Positions 1 to 7,642 of a DNA stretch of 42,468 bases are shown here, one piece after another. This DNA is from Prevotella sp. (lineage in GTDB: Bacteria > Bacteroidota > Bacteroidia > Bacteroidales > Bacteroidaceae): positions 1-42,468 of the forward strand of contig JAFPVW010000115.1 of assembly GCA_017395215.1 (NCBI GenBank), given 5' to 3'. Made by a program: the position numbers and the translations under genes. Below the pieces are notes generated by a model, which worked only from the letters and a program-made list of their open reading frames with translations, had not been told where the DNA came from and ran no database searches. Within the stretch, counting starts at the first letter, position 1. Each line of letters opens with the position of its first letter.

Positions 1-4
1 AACT

Positions 5-457
5 ATGAGAGCAGTCGTACAACGAGTCAGTCACGCCAGCGTCACCATCGACGGAGCAGTGAAAAGCCATATCCAGCAGGGTTTCCTCATCCTGTTGGGC
101 ATATGCGACGAGGACACGATGGAGGACGTAGAATGGCTGGTGAAGAAGATAGCCAACCTGCGCGTGTTCGACGATGAAGCGGGTGTAATGAACCGCTCCA
201 TCCTCGATGTCGAAGGCGAGGCATTAGTGGTAAGCCAGTTCACGCTCTATGCGAGCTACAAGAAAGGCAACCGGCCCTCGTGGTTCCGTGCTGGCAGCCA
301 CGAGCATTCTATCCCCCTCTACGAGGCCTTCTGCACACAGTTGTCAGAAGCTATTGGCAAGGCCGTCGGCACAGGCGAATTCGGAGCCGACATGAAGGTC
401 GAACTGCTGAACGACGGTCCCGTCACCATCTGCATGGACACCAAAAACAAGGAGTGA
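5..457 (+). CDS. dtd: D-aminoacyl-tRNA deacylase
   Basis: This 150-aa protein hydrolyses D-amino acids (and mischarged glycine) from tRNA in the cytoplasm. It opens with MRAVVQRVSHASVTIDG, the standard start of DTD, and carries the SQFTLYA motif near residues 78-84 (SQxT active-site signature) and the cross-subunit NDGPVT motif near residues 137-142, the latter matching the GP motif that enforces D-chirality. Length equals the family's usual 145-150 aa. The ATG follows only four bases from the window edge, so the promoter is not visible. The stop is one base before the next ATG, so it leads a tightly packed set of small genes. Identity is certain from family motifs. Confidence 0.97.
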   Translation: MRAVVQRVSHASVTIDGAVKSHIQQGFLILLGICDEDTMEDVEWLVKKIANLRVFDDEAGVMNRSILDVEGEALVVSQFTLYASYKKGNRPSWFRAGSHEHSIPLYEAFCTQLSEAIGKAVGTGEFGADMKVELLNDGPVTICMDTKNKE

Positions 458-458
458 T

Positions 459-749
459 ATGATGCCAAAAATCATCAACATATTAGAGACTGTCGGTGCC
501 CTTCTGATTGTGGCTGCCTTTACACTCTGGCGCGGTGAGTGGTGGCAGCTTTCTAACAAACTGTGGTGGGCTGCCTTACTCATTATAACACCAGTCATCA
601 TCTGGAAGAACCGCTCAAAACCGGCTTCCGAAAAGGTGCTTGTGGCCGTTTTGTTCTGCTGCCTTCTTGTAATCAGCAGCTGGTGGTTCGGCAAGAAAGA
701 CATCAACGTGAAGATTCCATTTTTACCCAAAAAAACAATCAACAGATGA
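459..749 (+). CDS. Small membrane protein, unknown function
   Basis: A 96-aa protein that I do not recognise. It shows three hydrophobic stretches (about residues 9-23, 36-48 and 59-75) separated by short Trp- and Lys-rich segments and ends in a basic tail, so it is likely an inner-membrane protein. Two ATGs stand in tandem at 459 and 462; either could be used. It starts one base after the dtd stop and its own stop overlaps the next start, so it is translated as part of the dtd-mazG cluster. Function is unknown; the tight coupling is the main reason to regard it as real. Confidence 0.7.
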   Translation: MMPKIINILETVGALLIVAAFTLWRGEWWQLSNKLWWAALLIITPVIIWKNRSKPASEKVLVAVLFCCLLVISSWWFGKKDINVKIPFLPKKTINR

Positions 750-994
750 AAAAATACCTCAGAGAAATCCAGATTTCAGGTATCATTCTGATGCTCATCG
801 GCTGCATTATGGTGCGCTTCTTTGCCATTCAGTCGGGAGTAATTGCCTGCGGCATCGGTATTGCACTATGGCTGCTGGTAGTCATTTTCAAAGCCTTCCA
901 CTGGCAGGAATACGAACGCGACAACAAGCAGAATATCGTGATGATACTGCTTATCATCGCACTGTTACTAATCATAATGTTCTCATGGCGATGA
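746..994 (+). CDS. Small membrane protein, unknown function
   Basis: An 82-aa protein with three predicted membrane segments (about residues 9-25, 29-45 and 64-79) and a charged loop between the second and third. The ATG at 746 overlaps the upstream stop as ATGA, the usual sign of translational coupling, which is why I chose this start over a longer reading frame that would run back over the preceding gene. Its stop in turn overlaps the MazG start. I recognise no family. Together with the preceding gene it may form a small membrane pair, but nothing in the sequence states a role. Confidence 0.7.
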   Translation: MKKYLREIQISGIILMLIGCIMVRFFAIQSGVIACGIGIALWLLVVIFKAFHWQEYERDNKQNIVMILLIIALLLIIMFSWR

Positions 995-1317
995 CGATAC
1001 GAGAGGCACAAGAAGCTGTTGACAGCTGGATTCGGGAGTACGGCGTACGTTACTTCTCTGAGCTCACTAACATGGCCATTTTGACCGAGGAAGTGGGCGA
1101 GTTAGCACGCGTAATTGCCCGTAAATACGGCGACCAGAGCTTCAAGCAGGGCGAGCGTGAGAACCTTGGCGAAGAGATGGCCGACGTGCTGTGGGTACTC
1201 ATCTGCCTGGCTAATCAGACGGGCGTCGACCTGACCGAAGAGCTGCTAAAATCGATAGAAAAGAAGACCCGCCGCGACGCTCTGCGGCATATTGAAAACC
1301 CAAAACTTAAAGCATAA
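991..1317 (+). CDS. MazG-like nucleotide pyrophosphohydrolase
   Basis: A 108-aa single-domain all-alpha NTP pyrophosphohydrolase of the MazG/iMazG type, which cleaves (possibly non-canonical) NTPs to NMP and pyrophosphate. The metal-binding signature is visible as EEVGELARVIAR (about residues 31-42) followed by the second EE..D motif in GEEMADVLW (about 64-72). Length fits Bacteroidetes single-domain MazG proteins. ATG 991 overlaps the preceding stop as ATGA; an ATG two codons upstream at 985 is an alternative. It sits six bases before deoC, and both act in nucleotide metabolism, so joint transcription is likely. Substrate cannot be read from sequence. Confidence 0.9.
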   Translation: MTIREAQEAVDSWIREYGVRYFSELTNMAILTEEVGELARVIARKYGDQSFKQGERENLGEEMADVLWVLICLANQTGVDLTEELLKSIEKKTRRDALRHIENPKLKA

Positions 1318-1323
1318 AAAACT

Positions 1324-2214
1324 ATGGCAGAAAAAACAATCTATGAAGAGGCTCTGTCGAAGTACAACCTCGAAATCAGCGACCAGGAAGTACAGGAGGC
1401 CGTGAAGAAAATCATAGCCGAGAAAGTACACGAGAACGACACGCCCGAAGTAAAGCGGTTCCTGATGGGCAGCGTCGAGCTGACAACCCTGAAGACCACC
1501 GACTCGGACGAGAGCGTGCTGGCCTTTACTGAGAAGGTGAACCAGTTTGAGGAGGCCTACCCTACCCTACCCCATGTAGCAACCATCTGCGTCTATCCGC
1601 GCTTTGCCAAGATCGTCAGCGAAACCCTTGAGGTCGATGGCGTTGAAATAGCTTGCGTCAGCGGCAGTTTCCCGTCGTCTCAGGCACTGATTGAGGTGAA
1701 GACGATAGAGACAGCCCTGGCCGTAAAAGACGGCGCTACAGAGATTGATATGGTGCTCTCAGTGGGTGCCTTCCTCAGCGGCGACTACGAGACCGTCTGC
1801 GACGAAATCCAGCAGATGAAGGAGGCTTGCGGCGACAAGAAGATGAAGGTTATCCTTGAAACGGGCTGTTTAGGCACGGCTGCCAACATCAAGACGGCCT
1901 CAATTCTGGCCATGTACAGCGGTGCCGACTACATCAAGACATCGACCGGCAAGGAGAAAATCAGCGCTACGCCTGAGGCTGCCTACGTCATGTGCCAGGC
2001 TATCAAGGAATACTACGAGGAAACGGGCATACAGATTGGTTTTAAGCCCGCTGGAGGCCTTAACAGCGTGATGGACGCACTCATCTACTACACCATCGTC
2101 AAAGAGGTGTTAGGCGAGAAATGGCTCACCAACCAGTGGTTCCGCATGGGCACATCGCGCCTGGCTAACCTGCTACTGAGCGAGGTGGTTGGCGAAGAAA
2201 CGAAGTTTTTCTAA
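1324..2214 (+). CDS. deoC: Deoxyribose-phosphate aldolase
   Basis: A 296-aa class I aldolase that splits 2-deoxyribose-5-phosphate into glyceraldehyde-3-phosphate and acetaldehyde in deoxynucleoside catabolism. The Schiff-base lysine is K205 in DYIKTSTGK, the proton-relay Asp is D142 in EIDMV, and the second active-site Lys is K241 in GFKPAGG. It is longer than the E. coli enzyme by an N-terminal extension, which is common in Bacteroidetes. It starts six bases after the MazG-like stop. Its stop overlaps tail-to-tail with the polyprenyl synthetase stop through a shared CTAA (2211-2214), the same arrangement seen at hepT/pgeF. Confidence 0.97.
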   Translation: MAEKTIYEEALSKYNLEISDQEVQEAVKKIIAEKVHENDTPEVKRFLMGSVELTTLKTTDSDESVLAFTEKVNQFEEAYPTLPHVATICVYPRFAKIVSETLEVDGVEIACVSGSFPSSQALIEVKTIETALAVKDGATEIDMVLSVGAFLSGDYETVCDEIQQMKEACGDKKMKVILETGCLGTAANIKTASILAMYSGADYIKTSTGKEKISATPEAAYVMCQAIKEYYEETGIQIGFKPAGGLNSVMDALIYYTIVKEVLGEKWLTNQWFRMGTSRLANLLLSEVVGEETKFF

Positions 2215-3188
2215 TAGTTACGCTGAATGACGTATTCGAGATAGGCTGTCAGGGCTTCCTTGACAGCCTTTTCCTTGACGTATTTATCAATGAAGACGCG
2301 GGCTTCGGCAGCTATCTCCTCCATGCGCCGCTCAGCATATTCAATACCGCCCTGCTCCTTGGTGAACTCCACTAACACGGCGATTTCATCGGGATTTACG
2401 GTGCCCGCCTTCACCTTACGCGCCAACGTATGCATCGATTCCAGATGCGAGTTGTTCAGGGCATAGATGACGGGCAGCGTCAGCTTGCCTTCAACCATAT
2501 CGTTGCCGGTCGGCTTGCCGATTTCCTTCGAGTCAAAATAGTCGAAGATATCATCACGAATCTGGAAAATCATGCCGATGTTTTGTCCGAATTTTGCAGC
2601 GGCAGCTACCTCCTCGTCAGTAGCGCCTGCCGAGATGGCTCCGATTTTGGCACAGGCCTCAAAAAGTGCAGCCGTCTTATTGTTAATTATCTGATAATAA
2701 ACGGATTCTGAAATCTCCTGATTCTGAATGTTCGACAGCTGGAGTATCTCACCAGCAGCCAACGTCCGGCCGAGCTCAGCCAGCAATTGTATGATTTTCT
2801 GATTATCAGTCAGCGACACGCGTAACAAGGCCGTCGACAGAATGTAATCACCCACCAGCACAGCCACCTTATTATCATACGAGGCATTCACCGATGCCTG
2901 GCCGCGACGCTCCTTGCTCTCGTCGACCACATCGTCGTGAACGAGCGAGGCCGTATGCAGCAGTTCGAGACCAACGGCAGCATTCTGCGTAACTTCAGAC
3001 ACCGTTCCGAAGTTCTTGGCTGCCAGCAATATCAGCATCGGGCGCATACGCTTGCCACCACGCTGACGGATATGTGAAAGGGCCGAACCCAGAAGGCCGT
3101 CAGTATGGGTAAGCGACTCATTAAACAAGTCGATAAACAGGCTCAAATCCTGCGCTATTGGCTGCTTGATAAGTGATAAATAATCCAT
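2211..3188 (-). CDS. Long-chain polyprenyl diphosphate synthase
   Basis: A 325-aa trans-prenyltransferase that elongates allylic diphosphates with isopentenyl diphosphate, probably to make the side chain of menaquinone. Both Asp-rich motifs are present: DDVVD at residues 85-89 (first) and DDIFD at 212-216 (second), together with the GGKRMRP substrate-binding motif near 44-50. Small residues upstream of the first Asp motif fit a long-chain product, but chain length is an inference. I start at ATG 3188 because a TAnnTTTG promoter box lies at 3207-3214, so a longer reading using TTG at 3209 would begin inside the promoter. It is divergent from polA. Confidence 0.93.
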   Translation of the reverse strand: MDYLSLIKQPIAQDLSLFIDLFNESLTHTDGLLGSALSHIRQRGGKRMRPMLILLAAKNFGTVSEVTQNAAVGLELLHTASLVHDDVVDESKERRGQASVNASYDNKVAVLVGDYILSTALLRVSLTDNQKIIQLLAELGRTLAAGEILQLSNIQNQEISESVYYQIINNKTAALFEACAKIGAISAGATDEEVAAAAKFGQNIGMIFQIRDDIFDYFDSKEIGKPTGNDMVEGKLTLPVIYALNNSHLESMHTLARKVKAGTVNPDEIAVLVEFTKEQGGIEYAERRMEEIAAEARVFIDKYVKEKAVKEALTAYLEYVIQRNY

Positions 3189-3206
3189 CTTTGTTGAATT
3201 TTGATA

Positions 3207-3214
3207 CAAAATTA
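3207..3214 (-). promoter_or_regulatory. Promoter -7 box for the polyprenyl synthetase
   Basis: TAATTTTG on the minus strand matches the Bacteroidetes -7 consensus TAnnTTTG and lies 18 bp upstream of the ATG at 3188. No convincing -33 box was seen. On the plus strand the weaker TAATTTTA at about 3247 could serve the divergent polA. Confidence 0.65.
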
Positions 3215-3275
3215 GCTAAAATCTTTCGATTATCAGAATTTTTTTAGTAATTTTACGCGAAAATTCTCACTTGTT

Positions 3276-6041
3276 ATGGATAAAATATTCCTTTTAGACG
3301 CTTACGCGCTCATTTACCGGTCGTATTACGCCTTCATCAAGAACCCGCGAATCAACTCCAAGGGTCAGAATACCAGTGCCATCATCGGCTTCTGCAACAC
3401 GCTGAACGAGGTGCTGCAGAAGGAACAGCCCACGCACATCGGCGTGGCTTTCGACCCTCACGGACCAACATTCCGCAGCGAGGCCTTCCCGGCCTACAAG
3501 GCACAGCGCGACGCTACGCCAGAGGACATTCACGCGGCTGTTCCTATTATAAAAAACATACTGAGAGCCTACCGCATTCCCGTGCTGCAGGTCGATGGCT
3601 ACGAGGCTGACGATGTCATCGGAACGCTTGCCAAAAAGGCTGATTCCATCGGCGTGAAGTGCTATATGCTAACCCCCGACAAGGACTACGGGCAGCTGGT
3701 TACGGAGCATGCCAACATCTACCGTCCGCGTCACGGCGGCGGCTACGAGGTGATGGGTCCGCAAGAGGTCTGTCAGAAATATGGTATCTCCTACCCTACC
3801 CAGGTCATCGACCTGCTGGCGCTGATGGGCGACTCTGCCGACAACTTCCCGGGCTGCCCCGGTGTCGGTGAAAAGACTGCCGCCAAACTCATCGCCGACT
3901 TCGGCTCCGTCGAACAACTGCTGAGTCGCACGGCAGAGATCAAAGGTAAACTGCGCGAGAAAATCGAGGAGCACGTTGACGATATCAAGATGTCGTACTT
4001 CCTGGCAACCATCAAGACCGATGTTCCCATCGAACTCAACATGGACGAACTCCGACTCGTGGAACCTGACGAACAAGAACTGGGCAAAATCTTCACCGAA
4101 CTGGAGTTCAAGCAGCTCGCAGACAAGATTCTTAAAAAACCACAAAAACCGCAAACGCCCGTTAACGGACAACTCGATTTGTTTGCAGAATTTCCCGCCG
4201 ACGGTGCGAATTTGAGCGAAAATTCGAGTTTTGAGACGCTAAAAACCACTCCTCACAACTATAAACTGGTTGAAAATGAGGAAGAAATGCTGAAACTTCG
4301 TGATTATTTCTTGACAAACGAAATTCTCAGTTTAGACACGGAAACCACTTCAACCTCAGCCATCGATGCCGAATTGGTGGGTTTGAGCTTCGCCGTACGC
4401 GAATTTGAGGCGTTTTATGTCCCCGTGCCAGCCGAACGTGAAGAAGCCTTAAAAATAGTCAATATTTTCAAACCACTCTACGAAGACCCCAAAATCTTGA
4501 AGGTCGGACAGAACTTGAAGTACGATTTAGAAGTTTTAAGAAATTATAACGTTCAGTTACAAGGCCCGATGTGGGACACCATGATTGCCCACTACCTCAT
4601 CCAGCCCGAGCTTCGTCACAACATGGACTACATGGCTGAGATATACCTTAACTATAAGACCATACACATTGATGAGCTCATTGGTCCGAAGGGAAAGAAC
4701 CAGCGCTCGATGCGCGACCTCTCCCCTACCCTCGTCTACGAATATGCCGCCGAAGATGCTGACATCACCCTGCGGCTGAAAAACAAGCTGGAGCCCGAAC
4801 TGAAGAAGTTTGAGTGCGAGAAATTATTCTACGATATTGAGATGCCGCTCATGCCCGTGCTCGCCGAAATGGAGATGAACGGCGTGTGCTTAGACGTTGA
4901 TTCGCTGAAGGAAACGTCAACAATTTTGACTAACCGAATGAACGAATTAGAGGGGCGTATCTACGAGTTGGCTGGCCAACAGTTCAACATTGCCTCGCCG
5001 AAGCAAGTGGGTGAAATTCTGTTCGACAAACTCAAAATCGTTGAAAAGGCCAAGAAGACCAAGACGGGGCAGTACGTCACCTCGGAAGAAGTGCTACAGC
5101 AACTGCGCAACAAGCATGAAATCGTGTCTGACATATTGGAACACAGAGGATTGAAGAAACTCATCGGCACGTATATCGATGCCCTGCCCAAGCTGATAAA
5201 CCCGCGTACCGGACATATTCATACATCGTTTAACCAGACGGTGACAGCCACGGGAAGACTCTCGTCGAGCGACCCCAATCTGCAGAATATTCCCATTCGG
5301 GGCGAAGACGGAAAGGAGATTCGCAAGGCGTTTGTTCCTGAGCCTGGTTGTCTGTTTTTTTCAGCCGACTACAGTCAGATTGAACTGCGCGTGATGGCTC
5401 ACCTATCGAACGATCCTCAGATGATTGCCGTCTTCCGTGAAGGTAAGGACCTGCACGCTGCCACCGCCGCCAATATCTACAAGAAACCTATTGAAGAAGT
5501 AACGCGCGACGAGCGTACGAAGTCAAAGCGAGCCAACTTCGGCATCATCTACGGCATCACCGTCTTCGGCCTCGCTGAGCGCTTAGACATCAGCCGCGAT
5601 GAAGCCAAGCAGCTCATCGACGGCTATTTTGCCACATTCCCCGACGTTCACGACTATATGGAGCAGGCCAAGCAGACGGCTCGCCAGCGAGGTTATGTCA
5701 CTACCCTATTCGGCCGTCGCCGCTATCTGCCCGACATCAACTCGGCCAACGCCACCGTGCGGGGCTTTGCTGAGCGTAACGCCATCAATGCGCCCATTCA
5801 GGGCACCGCCGCCGACATCATCAAGGTGGCGATGATTCGCATCCACCAGCGCTTCAAGGCCGAGGGAATCCGCAGCAAGATGATTCTCCAGGTACACGAC
5901 GAACTCAACTTCAGCGTTTACCCGGAGGAGAAGGGTAGGGTAGAGGCCATCGTTCTCGAAGAGATGCAGCGTGCCTTCCCCCTTAACGTCCCCCTCGTGG
6001 CCGACTCCGGTTTCGGCGACAACTGGCTGGAGGCGCACTAA
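3276..6041 (+). CDS. polA: DNA polymerase I
   Basis: A 921-aa three-domain family A polymerase for Okazaki-fragment maturation and repair. The N-terminal FEN-like 5'-3' exonuclease covers about residues 1-290 (LLDAYALIYRSYYA, YEADDVIGTLA, GDSADNFPG). The 3'-5' exonuclease retains its acidic residues in SLDTETTS near 352-358, so proofreading is probably active. The polymerase domain has motif A DYSQIELRVMAH (about 697), motif B KRANFGIIYG and motif C QVHDEL (about 871). Full length for the family. It ends with Glu-Ala-His-stop, and the 12 bases of that end are repeated exactly at the end of hepT downstream. Confidence 0.98.
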   Translation: MDKIFLLDAYALIYRSYYAFIKNPRINSKGQNTSAIIGFCNTLNEVLQKEQPTHIGVAFDPHGPTFRSEAFPAYKAQRDATPEDIHAAVPIIKNILRAYRIPVLQVDGYEADDVIGTLAKKADSIGVKCYMLTPDKDYGQLVTEHANIYRPRHGGGYEVMGPQEVCQKYGISYPTQVIDLLALMGDSADNFPGCPGVGEKTAAKLIADFGSVEQLLSRTAEIKGKLREKIEEHVDDIKMSYFLATIKTDVPIELNMDELRLVEPDEQELGKIFTELEFKQLADKILKKPQKPQTPVNGQLDLFAEFPADGANLSENSSFETLKTTPHNYKLVENEEEMLKLRDYFLTNEILSLDTETTSTSAIDAELVGLSFAVREFEAFYVPVPAEREEALKIVNIFKPLYEDPKILKVGQNLKYDLEVLRNYNVQLQGPMWDTMIAHYLIQPELRHNMDYMAEIYLNYKTIHIDELIGPKGKNQRSMRDLSPTLVYEYAAEDADITLRLKNKLEPELKKFECEKLFYDIEMPLMPVLAEMEMNGVCLDVDSLKETSTILTNRMNELEGRIYELAGQQFNIASPKQVGEILFDKLKIVEKAKKTKTGQYVTSEEVLQQLRNKHEIVSDILEHRGLKKLIGTYIDALPKLINPRTGHIHTSFNQTVTATGRLSSSDPNLQNIPIRGEDGKEIRKAFVPEPGCLFFSADYSQIELRVMAHLSNDPQMIAVFREGKDLHAATAANIYKKPIEEVTRDERTKSKRANFGIIYGITVFGLAERLDISRDEAKQLIDGYFATFPDVHDYMEQAKQTARQRGYVTTLFGRRRYLPDINSANATVRGFAERNAINAPIQGTAADIIKVAMIRIHQRFKAEGIRSKMILQVHDELNFSVYPEEKGRVEAIVLEEMQRAFPLNVPLVADSGFGDNWLEAH
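6030..6041 (+). repeat. 12-bp direct repeat, left copy (end of polA)
   Basis: GAGGCGCACTAA at the very end of polA, including its TAA. The identical 12-mer recurs at 6773-6784 at the end of hepT, 743 bp downstream. The toxin-antitoxin pair and its promoter lie between the copies. Confidence 0.9.
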
Positions 6042-6057
6042 TTTTCCAGCCTTTTCC

Positions 6058-6088
6058 TTTGTGGTTTCAGAAATAATCATTATCTTTG
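6058..6088 (+). promoter_or_regulatory. Promoter of the mntA-hepT pair
   Basis: TTTG at 6058-6061 and TATCTTTG at 6081-6088, separated by 19 bp, match both boxes of the Bacteroidetes primary sigma factor promoter. The start codon at 6106 follows 17 bp after the -7 box. The promoter lies wholly between polA and mntA, so the module carries its own promoter. Confidence 0.8.
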
Positions 6089-6105
6089 CCAGCAGAAAAA
6101 GAAGA

Positions 6106-6405
6106 ATGCTTATGTTGGACAGGACACAGACAATAGAAAAACTGAAAACTACCCGCCAGTACCTCAGCGAGCACTACGGCGTCAGTTCGATGCTACTCTT
6201 TGGCTCCGTTGCAAGAAATGAGCAGAAAGAGGGTAGCGACGTTGACGTGTGCGTGGAGATGGTGCCCAACCTCTTCAACCGAGCTGGCGTGAAAATCCAT
6301 TTACAGGAGGTACTTGGATGCGATGTTGACGTGGTACGTATGCGGGAAAACATGAACCCTTTGTTTAAACAGCAAATCTTGAAATATGGAATTAGAGTCT
6401 ACTGA
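6106..6405 (+). CDS. mntA: MntA-type nucleotidyltransferase antitoxin
   Basis: A 99-aa minimal nucleotidyltransferase. The catalytic signature GSX10DXD is exact: G33-S34, then D45 and D47 (GSVARNEQKEGSDVD). In characterised MntA-HepT systems such a protein neutralises the HEPN ribonuclease by adding AMP to its Tyr in the RX4HXY motif; that activity here is inferred. ATG 6106 is preferred for its distance to the promoter, with ATG 6112 as an alternative. Its end overlaps hepT by 20 bases. The pair is an accessory module wedged between the core genes polA and pgeF. Confidence 0.9.
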   Translation: MLMLDRTQTIEKLKTTRQYLSEHYGVSSMLLFGSVARNEQKEGSDVDVCVEMVPNLFNRAGVKIHLQEVLGCDVDVVRMRENMNPLFKQQILKYGIRVY

Positions 6406-6784
6406 GAAACTTCAGATGGTCTATGAGACCCTGAAAAATATTGAGACGGCCATCACTCGGTTGCAGGAGCGGACAGTGCAGATTCATACTGTTGACGATT
6501 TCCTCCTTTCACCCTTTGGTATGGAGAAACTCGATGCGGCCTGCATGGTAATCATTGCTTTGGGCGAAGCAGTGAAAACACTCGACAAACTCACCAACAA
6601 AGAGCTGCTTCCCACTTATCCCTCTATAGATTGGAAAAAAGTCATGGGAGCAAGGGACATCATGGCCCATCATTACTTCGAGGTTGATGCAGATGAGGTG
6701 TTCAGCATAGTAAAGAACGACCTGGAACCACTAAAGAAAGCCATAAACTTTTTTAAGGGGCAACTATTCCCAGAGGCGCACTAA
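6386..6784 (+). CDS. hepT: HepT-type HEPN ribonuclease toxin
   Basis: A 132-aa all-alpha HEPN (DUF86-like) protein. The RX4HXY active-site motif is intact: R90, H95, Y97 in RDIMAHHY. Members are RNases whose active-site Tyr is AMPylated by the cognate MNT partner. ATG 6386 gives a 20-base overlap with mntA; ATG at residue 11 (6416) is possible. The last three codons and stop (Glu-Ala-His-stop) lie inside the 12-bp repeat shared with the polA end, so the C-terminal tail may derive from the insertion target rather than the original toxin. The stop overlaps the pgeF stop through CTAA. Confidence 0.88.
   Translation: MELESTEKLQMVYETLKNIETAITRLQERTVQIHTVDDFLLSPFGMEKLDAACMVIIALGEAVKTLDKLTNKELLPTYPSIDWKKVMGARDIMAHHYFEVDADEVFSIVKNDLEPLKKAINFFKGQLFPEAH
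6773..6784 (+). repeat. 12-bp direct repeat, right copy (end of hepT)
   Basis: GAGGCGCACTAA identical to 6030-6041. It contains the hepT stop and, on the opposite strand, the pgeF stop (TAG at 6781-6783). If the segment between the repeats is removed, polA and pgeF end tail to tail with a shared CTAA, exactly like deoC and the prenyl synthetase. Confidence 0.9.
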
Positions 6785-7539
6785 CCCATCACGATGCCAG
6801 TGAAGATGCGCCCGGAATTTATGCTGAGACGGCGGGCGGAGAAATAGAGGTCGGGATGCTGGTAGGTGCAGATGGGGGAGACGCTGATTTGGGCTTCGGG
6901 AATGCCGGTGGCGAGGAGTTGCTGACGATTGCACTCGGGGAGGTCGATGTGCCATTTCTCACCATAGCGGCGGCTGATGGTTTCCATAGCGAAACCTGCG
7001 GCGGTAAAGGCGTCGTAGACCTCGTCGCCCACCTCAAAACTCTCAACGTGAATGCCTGGGCCTATCTGGGCAATCATGTCGGCAGGACGGGAGCCGTAAA
7101 CGACGGTCATCTGTGCTACAGCCTTTTCAGCGATGCGCTTCACGGTGCCCCGCCAACCAGCGTGAATAGCGCTGACAACTTGATGCGCTTTGTCGTAGAG
7201 CAGTACGGGGATGCAATCGGCCGTAGAGACACCAATGCAGATGCCCGAAACATTGGTTATCAGCGCGTCAACACCCTCAAGTTGAGACTCCCGCGAGGTC
7301 TCGTCAACAGCCACAATCTTCGTCTCATGAACCTGATGCGGCATCAGCAGGCGTTTGTCGTCAATCCCCAACACGCCACAGAGAAGTGTACGGTTCCTGC
7401 TGATGGCCTCCTCGCAGTCACCACAATAGCGGTTGATGTTGAACTCGCCGTAACTGTCCTTACTGAAGCCGCCTCGCCGCGTCGTGCTGAACGCCGTCAC
7501 ACCCTCGCCGAACTCATAGAAATGTAGTACTGGTAGCAT
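6781..7539 (-). CDS. pgeF: Multicopper-polyphenol-oxidase family / purine nucleoside phosphorylase (YfiH, LACC1)
   Basis: A 252-aa protein of the YfiH/YlmD family, which acts as a purine nucleoside phosphorylase/adenosine deaminase and has been linked to removal of misincorporated L-Ser from peptidoglycan precursors. The zinc ligands of the family are visible: His in MPHQVH (H71 of this protein), Cys in STADCIPV (C109) and His in IHAGWRGT (H126). I start at ATG 7539 because a full promoter (7548-7579) lies inside a longer upstream reading. It converges on hepT with overlapping stops. Which family activity applies here cannot be decided from sequence. Confidence 0.9.
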   Translation of the reverse strand: MLPVLHFYEFGEGVTAFSTTRRGGFSKDSYGEFNINRYCGDCEEAISRNRTLLCGVLGIDDKRLLMPHQVHETKIVAVDETSRESQLEGVDALITNVSGICIGVSTADCIPVLLYDKAHQVVSAIHAGWRGTVKRIAEKAVAQMTVVYGSRPADMIAQIGPGIHVESFEVGDEVYDAFTAAGFAMETISRRYGEKWHIDLPECNRQQLLATGIPEAQISVSPICTYQHPDLYFSARRLSINSGRIFTGIVMG

Positions 7540-7547
7540 CACTGCTG

Positions 7548-7579
7548 CAAAAGTACGCAAAAAAAGCGACACCTCCAAA
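7548..7579 (-). promoter_or_regulatory. Promoter of pgeF
   Basis: On the minus strand TTTG (7576-7579) and TACTTTTG (7548-7555) are spaced 20 bp apart, matching the -33/-7 consensus. The -7 box ends 8 bp before the ATG at 7539, which fixes the start codon. Confidence 0.75.
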
Positions 7580-7642
7580 AGAAATGCCGCTTTTTCGCCT
7601 TTTTGAGGGAATCTTGTTGTTGACGTAGAATAAGGTTGCCTT

